From assembly GCA_964645625.1 (NCBI GenBank), contig CAZYAI010000003.1, positions 51,623 through 115,622 of the forward strand: a DNA stretch of 64,000 nt, written 5' to 3'. The position numbers were made by a program, and so were the translations under genes. The DNA comes from AB-137-C09 sp964645625 (GTDB lineage Bacteria > Pseudomonadota > Zetaproteobacteria > Mariprofundales > Mariprofundaceae). The notes beneath the pieces are model-generated. The model did no database searches, had not been told where the DNA came from, and saw only the letters and a list, made by a program, of their open reading frames with translations. Position 1 is the first letter of the stretch. Each line of letters starts with the position of its first letter. This document shows positions 9,404 to 19,091 of this stretch, piece by piece.

Positions 9404-12400
9404 CTACACACATTCTTCGATGATGGATTCTAACCTCGCAATCATCAGCATCAGTTGCGTGCGTTGGGACTCACTGGCTGCGCCGTTACTTTCACCTTGC
9501 TGCGCTGACTCTAAGGCAAATTGTTGTAAGCTAGCCCAGTGACGGTGACGACCCCAACGCGCTTCGCCTGCTTCGATGTAGCGACTATCTTGACCACGCA
9601 ATAAGGATTCCCCTGCTTTAGCTTTGAGCTGGGTCAAACGATGGAACCATTCGCGGCGTAACAAATGCGCCTCACCATCGCCCCAATCAGATGAGCGCAT
9701 CGGTGCTTCAATCGCAGAGAATGGCAACAGGTGAAGCACAGCCTGCATGGCATGAAGGGCTGGTTTGAGTGGTGTTGCCAGCTTAGTGCTCAAATAGAGT
9801 GCTGGAGCCATCTGCGCCAGTTCTGGCAACATCGCTAAATGGGATGAATCTTCTTTATTTAGGCCCGAACGCACAGCTTCGCGCAACAAGACCAAGAAAC
9901 GACTGTTTTCATTGCCGCCGACACCCATTACTGCCTCAGTTTTACAAAACGCCTTCAAACCGCTTTGTTGTTGATTCAACCATGTTTGATCCAAATGCTG
10001 AATATCACACAGTCGCAACAACTCTTCAGCGAACTGCAAATGATACTCTTGAATACCATGTTGAATTTCTTTAAGCATCCGCGCATCGCCCTGACTGTGT
10101 TGCACAGCAACTTGAAGCGGCAAGCTATTCAACAACACTTCACTCATCATTAAAGCTTCACAAACAGCGGCAACAGAAACATCAAGCAGCGACTGCAAGT
10201 AATGCACACTGATGATGCCATTGTGGTTTAACACATAGTTGCTCACACAGGTATGGGCAAGACTCATGCGCAACGGGTGTTGCATGATTTGATCGCCCAA
10301 GCGATGTTGCAGCCCAGTGGGGAAATAATCCTTCAGCAACTGCCCTGCAAAAAGACTCCAGTCGGCAAGTTTTTCTTCGTTAAGTGCATCATGCACGCGG
10401 TTTTTCTCATGCCCCAACAACACAGCCAACTGCGGCAACAATGGCAAGGTGAGGTCATCGTGCATCCCTGCATCAACACGCAAATCCAAACGTCCATCAT
10501 GCAAAAGCTGCTCACGCAAACGCACCAAGCGTGGTTGATGGTGGCGGGCATCCCATTGCGCCAACATCAACGCAATCGCTTGTTGACGGTTATCATCCAA
10601 GCATTGTTCCGTTACTGCATCTGCCACCTCACGCAACAGCGCGTTACGTTCTTCAAATGCAATACTGGCAGCATCGGTCGCTGAAAATAAAATTTTAATG
10701 TTGACCTCGTGGTCGGACATATTCACACCAGCGGCATTATCAATGGCATCGGTATGAATCAACCCGCCTTGCTGCGCATACTCAATACGCGCATGTTGGG
10801 TAAAGCCTAAATTGCCACCCTCGCAAACCACACCGCAACGCAGTTCATTGCCATTCACGCGCACCGAATTATTGGCAGGGTCGCGCACCTCGGCGTGGGT
10901 TTCGCTACTGGCTTTAACATAAGTACCAATACCACCGTTATACAGCAAATCCACGGGAGCTTTCAAAATGGCTCGAATCAAAGCTTCGCCTGGCATAGCA
11001 TCGGCATCAATACCGAGTACGGCAGCAATTTCTGTTGATAGCGGAATATTTTTACTGCTGCGCTCATACACGCCGCCACCTTTGCTGATGGTATCACCAT
11101 CATAAGCTTCCCACCCAGCTACCGCATGAAACAAACGCTGCCGCTCAGCAAAGGCTAAAGCTGTATCTGGGTTGGGATCAAGGAAGATATGACGATGATT
11201 AAAAGCTGCAATTAAACGAATATTAGGGTTAATTAACATACCGTTACCAAAAACATCGCCCGCCATATCACCAATGCCAACGACGCTGATCGGGTCAACC
11301 GTGGCATCACGCCCTAAGGTACGAAAATGTTGCTCCGCACACACCCATGCGCCACGCGCTGTAATCCCCACCGCCTTGTGGTCATAACCATAACGACCAC
11401 CACTGGCAAAGGCATCACCCAACCAATAACCATAACTTGCCGAAACCTCATTGGCATCGTCAGAAAAACGTGCTGTACCTTTATCGGCAGCCACCACCAA
11501 ATAAGGATCTTGTTGATCAATGGTCGCAATACGCATATCTGCTGGTAGTATCACTTCGCCATCCACCAAATTATCGGTCATCTCTAACAGGGCGCGGATA
11601 AAGTTACGGTATTGTTGCAGCACCGAGGCATAGTCACTGGCAGTATTACGAATGATAAAACCGCCCTTGGCACCCGTTGGCAAAATTTGCCCATTTTTTA
11701 CTGTTTGTGTTGCCATCAACTCCAATACTTCAGTACGGAAGTCATTGGGGCGATCAGAATAACGAATACCACCACGCGCCACTGCTCCAGCACGCAGATG
11801 TACGCCTTCGACATGAATACCGTGGACGAAAATCTCCCGAAATGGTTTGGGACGTGGAATAAAATTCAAACTACTTGGATCAATTTTAATCGCTAAAGGA
11901 GCCGACAAATCACGGACGTAAGCGTTACTGCGCAGACTAGCAAGCACAATACCTTCTAGCGCGCGGAACCAGCGATCATGGGTTAAACTACTCACCGCTT
12001 GCATCGCCTTTTTAAACAACAAGCAATGTTGCGCGCTGGCAGCACCAGGCATGCTTGGACGATGCATGGCTTCAAACACGCGGTATAATTGTGAGGAAAC
12101 ATGAGGGTATTGATTCATCATTTCAGACAAAGGGCCAGGCGCGGCATCGGGCAACAACTGAATCAAATGGTTACGCAGGGTAATCAGCACTGCAATATCG
12201 CGAATGGTTAAACCACCGTAGATCAATAAACGATTGATCGGATCATGGTCTGCCTCATCATTCAATACCGCTTCAACACCTGCGGACAAACGCGGCAATG
12301 CCGCTTGCGTCATCGCATCAGCAACGTCACAGCGCAGGGTAATCAAATGAACCGCAGCATCACCGCGCCCAAAATCAACCATGCTTTCTTGTAATGCCAA

Positions 12401-14023
12401 CAAGCCAAACGCCTGCACCCGCTCAATCAACACGCCCAGCGGAATCGTTGTATGGGTGTACACATGCACCATCACCTGTGCGCCCTGCATTTGCATGCGT
12501 ACCAAATGTCGTTGCTGATCCTTAATACGTTTGCTTGCTTGCAGATCCGCCAAAAATTGCTCGGGTGGGTACAATTCTTGGTATAAACGCGGTAAGACTT
12601 CCAACTCGTCCAATGCTTCGGGGATGTTTACACGATGCGCTTGTGCCAACACATGGCGTTTGGCACGATCCTTCCAGAACACAATGCAATCCTGTAAATG
12701 GGCGTGCAAATCATGCAAGGCAGGCCACGCTTTGCCGCAACTGACTGCTGCAATCAACACCTGCTTAGTCCCCATTGTAATCGCAATATGGTCATGGTAA
12801 CACAAGCCTTCATCCTGCATGGCTTGCCGAATATCACGCATGATATTCGGTCCATAACGATCAGCCATCATCGCCATCATTAAAAACTCAGTGGTTCCTA
12901 CATCGGGAGTCAAGCGCGCGATTGCCATCTGCGTTGGCGAGCTTAAATCGGTAATGTCTTTCAGTGGTTGTAACCAGTCTTGCCCTGGAACACCCAGCAA
13001 TACAGGTTTAGGCATGCGGTCAAAAAGGGAGCGAATTTCACGGCGATAAAAGCTGGAATACTTCACCATCCGAGCTTGGCACATCGCATGCCAAGTCTCT
13101 TTCAGGCGCGGTATTTCACTGGCGTTAGTGTAACGCCCACTGCGGGAGAAATAACCAATCAAAACAGCCTGCTGTAGCTGCGCATCTTCATTCCAAGAAA
13201 TACGCACAACTTCCATACGCGAAGGACTGTAGATGTGATTTAACAAAGCAGGCAAAGATAGCCATTCTAGCCCCGTTGATTGGGCAGCAGGCAATCGTTC
13301 TAACTGCCTGCGTAGATCAGGTATGATTGCATCAAGCACATCCGAATAACGCATCAAACCCTTGCGCCATTCCGTCATCGCCAAGCCATACAAGATGTAA
13401 TGATCGTCGTTCATCCAGCGCAATAGCTCAGCTTCAATGGGATCACTTTCTAACATCTGTTGGCTGATATATTGAACTTTTTCACGCATCAGCGGGAAAT
13501 CAGCAACAGACATTTCAACCGCCTGAAGAATCGAAGCAATATCCCGCGCCACATCGGCAATACCATCCACACGCTGTAGATGATCGTCACAAGGACTCAA
13601 TACTTGACGGTTCCCCAGTGCGGTTGCAGAAAGATGAATAGCGATCAGCATAAAATTATCATCACCAGTATCTTCTGGTTGAGATAAAAACAACTGACAC
13701 TGTTGATCATCACAGCGCAAAGTAGCAACCACCGTCTGATGGCTGATGGTTTGAATATGATGACGAGAAAGATAGCTTTTAATCGCATCAAGGTAAAAAG
13801 CTTGGTCAGGGCAACGGATCATCAACATATGGCGATGCAAAGAACCATGACTGATGGTACGAACATGCAGTGCCACTGGTGATGTACCCTCACCTGGCAG
13901 GGGTAATAACATCATCGCATCGTGTAGCATCGCAGCACGCAGTCGAATCGGTAAAGTACCCACCTGATACTGTTGACCTGCTTCGTGCAACAACTGCTTC
14001 AATGATTGACGAATTGAACGCAT
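9404..14023 (-). CDS. gdhB: Large NAD-specific glutamate dehydrogenase (GDH-180 type)
   Basis: The protein oxidises glutamate to 2-oxoglutarate and ammonium with NAD+ and is cytoplasmic. It has about 1539 residues, typical of the 180-kDa class (roughly 1500-1650). A long N-terminal regulatory part with ACT-like segments precedes the catalytic core near residues 740-900, where RGGIRYSDR, the lysine motif PTGAKGGF and the dinucleotide-binding VGIGDMAGDVFGNG are seen. A long C-terminal helical region follows. An upstream in-frame start at 14119 exists, but ATG 14023 is preceded by AAGGGG at good spacing and is preferred. The gene is monocistronic and diverges from the lysozyme operon. The gene symbol follows Pseudomonas usage. 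Confidence 0.93.
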   Translation of the reverse strand: MRSIRQSLKQLLHEAGQQYQVGTLPIRLRAAMLHDAMMLLPLPGEGTSPVALHVRTISHGSLHRHMLMIRCPDQAFYLDAIKSYLSRHHIQTISHQTVVATLRCDDQQCQLFLSQPEDTGDDNFMLIAIHLSATALGNRQVLSPCDDHLQRVDGIADVARDIASILQAVEMSVADFPLMREKVQYISQQMLESDPIEAELLRWMNDDHYILYGLAMTEWRKGLMRYSDVLDAIIPDLRRQLERLPAAQSTGLEWLSLPALLNHIYSPSRMEVVRISWNEDAQLQQAVLIGYFSRSGRYTNASEIPRLKETWHAMCQARMVKYSSFYRREIRSLFDRMPKPVLLGVPGQDWLQPLKDITDLSSPTQMAIARLTPDVGTTEFLMMAMMADRYGPNIMRDIRQAMQDEGLCYHDHIAITMGTKQVLIAAVSCGKAWPALHDLHAHLQDCIVFWKDRAKRHVLAQAHRVNIPEALDELEVLPRLYQELYPPEQFLADLQASKRIKDQQRHLVRMQMQGAQVMVHVYTHTTIPLGVLIERVQAFGLLALQESMVDFGRGDAAVHLITLRCDVADAMTQAALPRLSAGVEAVLNDEADHDPINRLLIYGGLTIRDIAVLITLRNHLIQLLPDAAPGPLSEMMNQYPHVSSQLYRVFEAMHRPSMPGAASAQHCLLFKKAMQAVSSLTHDRWFRALEGIVLASLRSNAYVRDLSAPLAIKIDPSSLNFIPRPKPFREIFVHGIHVEGVHLRAGAVARGGIRYSDRPNDFRTEVLELMATQTVKNGQILPTGAKGGFIIRNTASDYASVLQQYRNFIRALLEMTDNLVDGEVILPADMRIATIDQQDPYLVVAADKGTARFSDDANEVSASYGYWLGDAFASGGRYGYDHKAVGITARGAWVCAEQHFRTLGRDATVDPISVVGIGDMAGDVFGNGMLINPNIRLIAAFNHRHIFLDPNPDTALAFAERQRLFHAVAGWEAYDGDTISKGGGVYERSSKNIPLSTEIAAVLGIDADAMPGEALIRAILKAPVDLLYNGGIGTYVKASSETHAEVRDPANNSVRVNGNELRCGVVCEGGNLGFTQHARIEYAQQGGLIHTDAIDNAAGVNMSDHEVNIKILFSATDAASIAFEERNALLREVADAVTEQCLDDNRQQAIALMLAQWDARHHQPRLVRLREQLLHDGRLDLRVDAGMHDDLTLPLLPQLAVLLGHEKNRVHDALNEEKLADWSLFAGQLLKDYFPTGLQHRLGDQIMQHPLRMSLAHTCVSNYVLNHNGIISVHYLQSLLDVSVAAVCEALMMSEVLLNSLPLQVAVQHSQGDARMLKEIQHGIQEYHLQFAEELLRLCDIQHLDQTWLNQQQSGLKAFCKTEAVMGVGGNENSRFLVLLREAVRSGLNKEDSSHLAMLPELAQMAPALYLSTKLATPLKPALHAMQAVLHLLPFSAIEAPMRSSDWGDGEAHLLRREWFHRLTQLKAKAGESLLRGQDSRYIEAGEARWGRHRHWASLQQFALESAQQGESNGAASESQRTQLMLMIARLESIIEECV

Positions 14024-14274
14024 AAAATCCCCTTCTGGCAATGTTTTCACCCTGAAAGCTTCAAGGTTATAACGAGCAAAACCAAGGGCAAGCGTCCTCT
14101 TTTTCAATGCCAGCGTCAAGCGCGAAGCAAGCTACTATACAGAACACGCTTATAAGCTTTTTTGTTTGTTAACTTATATCATTTTGCTTAACTTTTAGCC
14201 TTATCAAGCTAGCGTGGCGAACCTATGCGTCAGCTTCGCATCTGCGTTCTATCTTTTTTCTAATGGAGTATGTC

Positions 14275-15015
14275 ATGGCTCGTTCGACTAATCAAAATGG
14301 TATTGATTTGATAAAAAAGTACGAAGGCTTGCGTACCACAGCCTACCAAGATGCAGTGGGCATCTGGACGATTGGTTATGGTCATACGGGCAAAGTCCAT
14401 CATGGTCAAACGATCAGCGAGCAACAGGCAGAAGATTTATTACGCAGCGACCTTAAACATGCCGAAAGTTCGGTGGAACGTAGCATCACAGTTGATTTGA
14501 CTGACAATCAGTTTGCTGCTTTGGTTGCTTTTACCTTCAATGTCGGTGGCGGAGCCTTAGCCTCCAGCACCTTGGCAAAGAAGTTAAATGCAGGCGATTA
14601 TGCCGCAGTACCAGCCCAATTAGAACGCTGGAGCAAAGTGCGTGACCGTGCCCATGGCGGTTACAAGGTATTGGCGGGATTGCTTAAACGCCGTAAAGCA
14701 GAAGGTGCTTTGTGGTCAAGCGATGGTTCGTTTACCGACAACAATACAGTCGATCAGCATGAACAACAAAGCACACAAACAGAAGCGATGGTGTATGAAG
14801 AATACCAATATATTCGCTTTGAAGTCACCGCTCCATCAGGTTTACGCATGCGGCAACAGCCCGATACCTCCGCTGACATTATTCAAGTGCTTCCGTACCA
14901 AACCTTATTGTATATTGGTCAACATACAGACATCTGGGTGGCAGTAGATCTACAAGGTAACGGTCAAGTTGATGGCTGGGTTGCCGAGGAATATTTATCC
15001 CCCGTTATTCGCTGA
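14275..15015 (+). CDS. Phage-type GH24 lysozyme with C-terminal SH3-like domain
   Basis: This 246-residue protein is predicted to cleave peptidoglycan between MurNAc and GlcNAc. The GH24 triad has exact spacing: Glu17, Asp26 and Thr32 (YEG, YQD, IGYGHT context). A C-terminal part from about residue 175 looks like a bacterial SH3 wall-binding domain (APSGLRMRQQP, then WVAVDL). There is no signal peptide, as in endolysins that need a holin, yet no holin, spanin or phage structural gene is nearby. ATG 14275 is chosen because GGAG lies six bases upstream; an ATG at 14263 is weaker. Its stop is directly followed by the start of the radical SAM gene. Confidence 0.88.
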   Translation: MARSTNQNGIDLIKKYEGLRTTAYQDAVGIWTIGYGHTGKVHHGQTISEQQAEDLLRSDLKHAESSVERSITVDLTDNQFAALVAFTFNVGGGALASSTLAKKLNAGDYAAVPAQLERWSKVRDRAHGGYKVLAGLLKRRKAEGALWSSDGSFTDNNTVDQHEQQSTQTEAMVYEEYQYIRFEVTAPSGLRMRQQPDTSADIIQVLPYQTLLYIGQHTDIWVAVDLQGNGQVDGWVAEEYLSPVIR

Positions 15016-15657
15016 ATGCAGTCCGCATCGCCTAGGTTACAAGTATCGCATCTTTCATGGCCTGTTAGCGCGCTAGGACCAGGAACACGTGCCGCCCTGT
15101 GGTTGGCAGGCTGCTCATTGGACTGTCCTGCTTGTATTACACCGCAACTACAAGCTGCCAACGCAGGGCATAAAGTGTCGTTGCCAGTGGTATTAAAACG
15201 TTTGCTGGATATTCCCATGCAACTCGATGGCATCACCATCACTGGCGGTGAACCCTTTGAGCAAGCAGCCACGGTAGCTGTGTTACTGGAATCGCTACGC
15301 CAACAGCGACCTACTTGGAATGTCTTACTATTTTCTGGCTACCCGCTGCACTACTTGCAACAGCAAGGAGAACACGCATCAGCACTCTTGGCACAATTAG
15401 ACCTGCTTATTGATGGTCCCTACAAAGCCGATGCACCATCATCGCACCCATTACTGGCATCGAACAATCAACAATTGCACGCCTTAAGCCCTTGCGGTCA
15501 AGCACTGCTAGCCGCTTGTGCGGCACTGCCTCATGGCGCAGTCAATGCAGGTTTAGGCGAACAATCCGATTGGCTGATTGGCATTGCCGACCCCGAACAA
15601 CGGGCACAAGCGCATCGTTACATAACCCCCAAACACAAGGAGTCATCACGTGGCTGA
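15016..15657 (+). CDS. NrdG-like radical SAM (4Fe-4S) protein
   Basis: This is a 213-residue protein of the small activase-like radical SAM class. The cluster motif CxxxCxxC is Cys33, Cys37 and Cys40 (GCSLDCPAC), and the SAM-binding motif is TITGGEPFEQ. The C-terminal LIDGPYKAD matches NrdG-like activators. No anaerobic ribonucleotide reductase gene is near, so the target is unknown. It begins at the base after the lysozyme stop and overlaps the FHA gene by eight bases, so the three are probably one transcript. Related proteins elsewhere occur beside FHA, kinase or phosphatase genes (established knowledge), which fits the next gene. Confidence 0.82.
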   Translation: MQSASPRLQVSHLSWPVSALGPGTRAALWLAGCSLDCPACITPQLQAANAGHKVSLPVVLKRLLDIPMQLDGITITGGEPFEQAATVAVLLESLRQQRPTWNVLLFSGYPLHYLQQQGEHASALLAQLDLLIDGPYKADAPSSHPLLASNNQQLHALSPCGQALLAACAALPHGAVNAGLGEQSDWLIGIADPEQRAQAHRYITPKHKESSRG

Positions 15658-16183
15658 CTTTGTCCGCATCTGCCCCAAGTGCCAACATTTGAACCCCGAG
15701 TATGAAAACCTGTGTCAGCAATGCCAACAATTCATTGCTATGGAACCTTCAGTCAAACGACCGATAGAAGAGGCAAGTCCAACAGCCACGCAAGCTGATG
15801 AACATATAACCACGAACCGCTCCGAATCCATCGAAATTGCCCCACCGCGCCCTGTTTTATACCTTCAGTTGGGCGATCGTAATTTAACTGTGTTCGATCA
15901 AAGCATACTCGGGCAACAACATCAAAAAAACACAGCCGAGCTACAAATCGATAGCAAGCATGCAGGCTACCGTTACCTACACCGTCAACATTGTAGTTTT
16001 CATTACCGTGACGGCACATGGTATATTCAGGCCATCGACCAACAACGCTTTGGGCAAGCTTTCACCAATCCAACCATGGTCAATAAAACAAGCATTGCAG
16101 CCAACAGCGAACATCCGCTTCATCACGGCGACCGTCTACACCTAGCAGCAATGGAATTTTTGATTCACATCCCAGCACTGTAA
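15650..16183 (+). CDS. Zinc-ribbon plus FHA domain protein
   Basis: This 177-residue protein starts with a zinc ribbon (Cys8, Cys11, Cys22, Cys25), followed by a low-complexity linker (about 35-70) and an FHA domain (about 72-175) with LHRQHCSF and a late HHGDRLHLAAMEFLI. FHA domains bind phosphothreonine peptides, so the protein probably serves as a phospho-dependent scaffold. No Ser/Thr kinase is visible in this window. The start is GTG 15650, supported by AAGGAG seven bases before it, and overlaps the radical SAM stop. It converges on the transferase gene at 16189. Confidence 0.8.
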   Translation: MADFVRICPKCQHLNPEYENLCQQCQQFIAMEPSVKRPIEEASPTATQADEHITTNRSESIEIAPPRPVLYLQLGDRNLTVFDQSILGQQHQKNTAELQIDSKHAGYRYLHRQHCSFHYRDGTWYIQAIDQQRFGQAFTNPTMVNKTSIAANSEHPLHHGDRLHLAAMEFLIHIPAL

Positions 16184-16188
16184 ACACA

Positions 16189-16788
16189 TTAACTTAGCCA
16201 CCCATCATGCGGTTTAAGCAAGGCACGTTGCAAGTCTTCTGGCGTGTCAATATCAAAATCCTTCTCAAGCATGGCAATATTGTAAGCTGCGGCTTGGTGG
16301 CATGTTTGTTGGCACACACTGGACGTTCCCCAGTCCGTTGCTGCAAACAGATGGGGAATGATGCAACTTAAACCGATGAGATTGTAACCACCATCCTCAA
16401 CAGGACCAATGACCAGATCATGGCGTTGCAAGGCATCGGCTGCTGCCAACAATCGCGCATCTGCCATGTGAGGGGAATCTGTGCCAAGGAAGAGCAATGG
16501 CATACGACTGGCGGGATGCTCCACCATCCGTTGTAAGCGTGCACCCAAATCACCCTCACCTTGGCTGACAATCGGGCAAGAAACACCGTGCCAAAAAGGA
16601 TGGTTCACATTATCAGTGGCAATACATACATGTTGAAATAATGCTTGCGTTTGTTGGATCACAGCGCGGCACATGCGCTCATGCCATGCCATGGCTTCGG
16701 CAGCGGTATAAACGCTCATCAAGCGGGTTTTCACTTTCCCCAACACTGGGGCTTTTGCCATAATGATAACCTGACAGTCATCGCGCAT
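16189..16788 (-). CDS. TIGR04282-type transferase (DUF2064, rSAM/selenodomain-associated transferase 1)
   Basis: This nucleotidyltransferase-like glycosyltransferase-fold protein has 199 residues. Motifs seen are VIIMAKAPVLGKVKTRL at the N-terminus, LLFLGTDSPHM, VEDGGYNLIGL and DIDTPEDL near the end. The start at ATG 16788 overlaps the end of the TIGR04283-type gene by 11 bases. A longer in-frame start at 16968 would lie deep inside that gene and is rejected. The two families form a well-known pair, often beside a radical SAM/selenodomain protein, but none is present here. The substrate is unknown. Confidence 0.85.
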   Translation of the reverse strand: MRDDCQVIIMAKAPVLGKVKTRLMSVYTAAEAMAWHERMCRAVIQQTQALFQHVCIATDNVNHPFWHGVSCPIVSQGEGDLGARLQRMVEHPASRMPLLFLGTDSPHMADARLLAAADALQRHDLVIGPVEDGGYNLIGLSCIIPHLFAATDWGTSSVCQQTCHQAAAYNIAMLEKDFDIDTPEDLQRALLKPHDGWLS

Positions 16789-17476
16789 CGCGGTACATCC
16801 TTGCCAAGTGGTGAATATCGACACCGCGCCAATAGCACCAGCGCAACTTCCACATGAGAAAAATTGTACGAGCAACACCATGCTGTTGCCAGCGACGTGC
16901 GGAAGTCGTGACTCGCTGACGTAAGCAAGCGATGCGTCCTTGGCATTTGAGTTGACGACAAAAAGCAATATCTTCCATTAACGGTTGCTCGGGGAAGCCG
17001 CCCATACGTTCAAACACTTGCCGCCGTACAAACAGGGCTTGATCGCCCGTGCTGATACGGGTGAGACGTGAACGTACATTCATCATGGTAGCAATCATAC
17101 GAAAGGGCCAACGCCTATCGTCAAAGCGCACATCAAAACGACCACCACATACGCGCGCATCACCCATCGCATGACGCATGGCAGCCAAGGCTTCGGCGGT
17201 GATGTCGGTGTCGATGTGCAAAAACAGCAACAGCTCACCCTTGCTCTGTGCTGCACCGTGATTCATTTGCACAGCACGGCCTTTACCACTGCTAAGCCAT
17301 GTAGCTCCCACTTGCTGTAGGAGGGCGCGGCTGCCATCGCTAGAACCACCATCAACGAACAAACATTCATCGCAAGGCAAGGCTTGCAACCGCTGCCACC
17401 GCTGACGCAAGGCTTCAAGCTCGTTATACACAGGGATAATGATGCTAAGAGTTGAAAATAAATAAGCTTTTTTCAA
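16778..17476 (-). CDS. TIGR04283-type family 2 glycosyltransferase (rSAM/selenodomain-associated transferase 2)
   Basis: This 232-residue GT2-fold protein has SIIIPVYNE at the N-terminus, VDGGSSDGS, the metal-binding HIDTD and PLMEDIAFCRQLK. It pairs with the TIGR04282-type gene downstream. The only possible start is a TTG at 17476, directly after the TAA of the ATP-grasp gene, with no clear ribosome binding site. Its first ten codons are AT-rich like the upstream insert, while the rest matches the chromosome. I infer that the insert replaced the native 5' end. Confidence 0.85.
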   Translation of the reverse strand: MKKAYLFSTLSIIIPVYNELEALRQRWQRLQALPCDECLFVDGGSSDGSRALLQQVGATWLSSGKGRAVQMNHGAAQSKGELLLFLHIDTDITAEALAAMRHAMGDARVCGGRFDVRFDDRRWPFRMIATMMNVRSRLTRISTGDQALFVRRQVFERMGGFPEQPLMEDIAFCRQLKCQGRIACLRQRVTTSARRWQQHGVARTIFLMWKLRWCYWRGVDIHHLARMYRDAR

Positions 17477-18553
17477 TTACTTAATGCGATATGATGCATA
17501 CCCGCCATTTAGAGTACGAAAGTTTGTTATTCGCCCTTGATAAACACGAATGGAAAGATCAATTATAGTATCTCTCCAAACAAAAACACGTACATCATAC
17601 TTAAAATCTTGATCTAGATAGGTTATAGTTGGTGGTGTAGCCTCTCTTTGGGCAATAAATTCTTGCTGAATAATTTCTTGGAATTTTATCATCGAAATTT
17701 TTCGACCACGATAAACACCAGCACCTCCATATTCCATTCCTGGTTTAAAAAACCAACCTGATCTTTTTAATCCAGAATCAGAGAAATCTTTTATATGCAT
17801 GCATTCCAATAAAGTTTTACTCATCGCTGGAAACATCTCTGAATTTTCGCAAACGAAATTGTAAATATCTACTAAAGATCGTTTATCTGATATTTTCGAA
17901 AACATATAGGGATTAGGAACTAAAATATTGTGTTTTTTATCATACGCTCTATTCAAACAAACTGATTTTTCAGTGTTTAATAAAAAGTCACATGTTCGAT
18001 TATATATAATATCATATTTATTCGTTATACTATTTGAATCAACAATATCACAGGTTACACCATTTAATCGCATTAAATCTTGAGTTAGCAGAAGATCATA
18101 AATTGTAAACTGTGCGTATGGATCTTCATCGACAATCGCCATATTAATAGCGTTCTTTTTTGTTACTTGTTTAAATTCAGTTAAGAATGATTTTGCGAAT
18201 AATGTCAATATTTTTTCAACTTTTTCGGGGGTATCTCTATGCGCCCAAAGAGCAGATGTAACCAAACCCCCAGCATTTGAATTGATTTCAATTAACTTTG
18301 GTCCTTCTGGTGTTATATGGAAATCAACTCCTACAACACATAAAGGCTTACTAAAACAGCAATCCTCCTCCTGTTTTCTTAGAATATTGTTCCTTCTAAA
18401 AAAATCATTGTAAGATTCTGACTCCAACAAAGAAAAAACTTCAATTGAAGTTTCATACATCATATCAACATCTTTTTGCTCTAAGTCAACAGTGATAGGT
18501 GAACATAATAATTTTTCACCAGCGTATTTCATTAAATTTAAGTTATTGATCAT
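17477..18553 (-). CDS. ATP-grasp-like peptide/amide ligase, AT-rich insert
   Basis: The protein has 358 residues. Motifs fit an ATP-grasp ligase: VGVDFHITPEG followed by KLIEINSNAGG, a nucleotide-binding loop WFFKPGMEYGGAGVYRG at about 265-281, and the C-terminal YDVRVFVWRD with RTLNGGYASYRI. Such enzymes join a carboxylate to an amine through an acyl phosphate. The substrate is not evident. It overlaps the cyclotransferase gene by 11 bases. Base composition and codon use are clearly AT-rich compared with both flanks, suggesting transfer. ATP-grasp ligases next to AIG2-like cyclotransferases are known from amidoligase gene clusters (established knowledge). Confidence 0.7.
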   Translation of the reverse strand: MINNLNLMKYAGEKLLCSPITVDLEQKDVDMMYETSIEVFSLLESESYNDFFRRNNILRKQEEDCCFSKPLCVVGVDFHITPEGPKLIEINSNAGGLVTSALWAHRDTPEKVEKILTLFAKSFLTEFKQVTKKNAINMAIVDEDPYAQFTIYDLLLTQDLMRLNGVTCDIVDSNSITNKYDIIYNRTCDFLLNTEKSVCLNRAYDKKHNILVPNPYMFSKISDKRSLVDIYNFVCENSEMFPAMSKTLLECMHIKDFSDSGLKRSGWFFKPGMEYGGAGVYRGRKISMIKFQEIIQQEFIAQREATPPTITYLDQDFKYDVRVFVWRDTIIDLSIRVYQGRITNFRTLNGGYASYRIK

Positions 18554-19091
18554 AATTATTGTGGTGATCCGTTAGCTTATTTATTTCATTATCTTGAAAA
18601 ACGTATTGCCCATAGACTAAAGCTCGACCTCTCAAGGCTTTTTCTAACTGTATACGATAAGCATCAGAGAACTCGTCCTCAAATACATTGATACCGCATT
18701 CTATTTTAGCAATATATTTTTCTAAAATAGGAGTATATAATGATATATCGGTACTCCCTAAAGAAGATTGAGAGAAAGTCTTTATTATCTTTCCATTATC
18801 TTCTTTAATTGAAATTAAATCGTAGTATTTCTCTCGCTTCTTCAATTCAAGCATTTGTTGCTCAGACACCTGCAAAAGCATACCCAAAACTTGGGCGTTA
18901 GTGTTGTATTGCACATTTAAAAACGACGCGTCACCAGACCATTCTGATGTATAAACTGGAACATGAATGTTAAATTCTAGGCTATAGTCATTTAGTACAT
19001 ATGGTTGGTAATCAGATGGTGAAATAGAGTGAAAAATTACTTTCGCACTAGCAATATTTAACAGTGAACCATAAACAAATAAATTATTCAT
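18543..19091 (-). CDS. Gamma-glutamylcyclotransferase-like (AIG2/GGCT) protein
   Basis: This 182-residue protein starts with LFVYGSLL, the substrate-loop signature of the GGCT/AIG2 fold. LELKKREKYYDLI contains the Glu that fits the catalytic acid. GGCT enzymes release 5-oxoproline from gamma-glutamyl peptides or amines. The gene overlaps the TPR gene by four bases and the ATP-grasp gene by 11, so the three form one operon. A ligase and a cyclotransferase together could build and cleave a gamma-glutamyl tag. That is inference. Confidence 0.72.
   Translation of the reverse strand: MNNLFVYGSLLNIASAKVIFHSISPSDYQPYVLNDYSLEFNIHVPVYTSEWSGDASFLNVQYNTNAQVLGMLLQVSEQQMLELKKREKYYDLISIKEDNGKIIKTFSQSSLGSTDISLYTPILEKYIAKIECGINVFEDEFSDAYRIQLEKALRGRALVYGQYVFQDNEINKLTDHHNNYDQ

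Noticed and set aside
10253..10684. 143-residue plus-strand ORF inside the glutamate dehydrogenase gene
   Set aside because: It lies opposite a strongly supported gene and shows no domain.
14275..15015. Prophage remnant around the GH24 lysozyme
   Set aside because: No holin, spanin, integrase, tail or capsid gene is near, and the operon partners are not phage-like.
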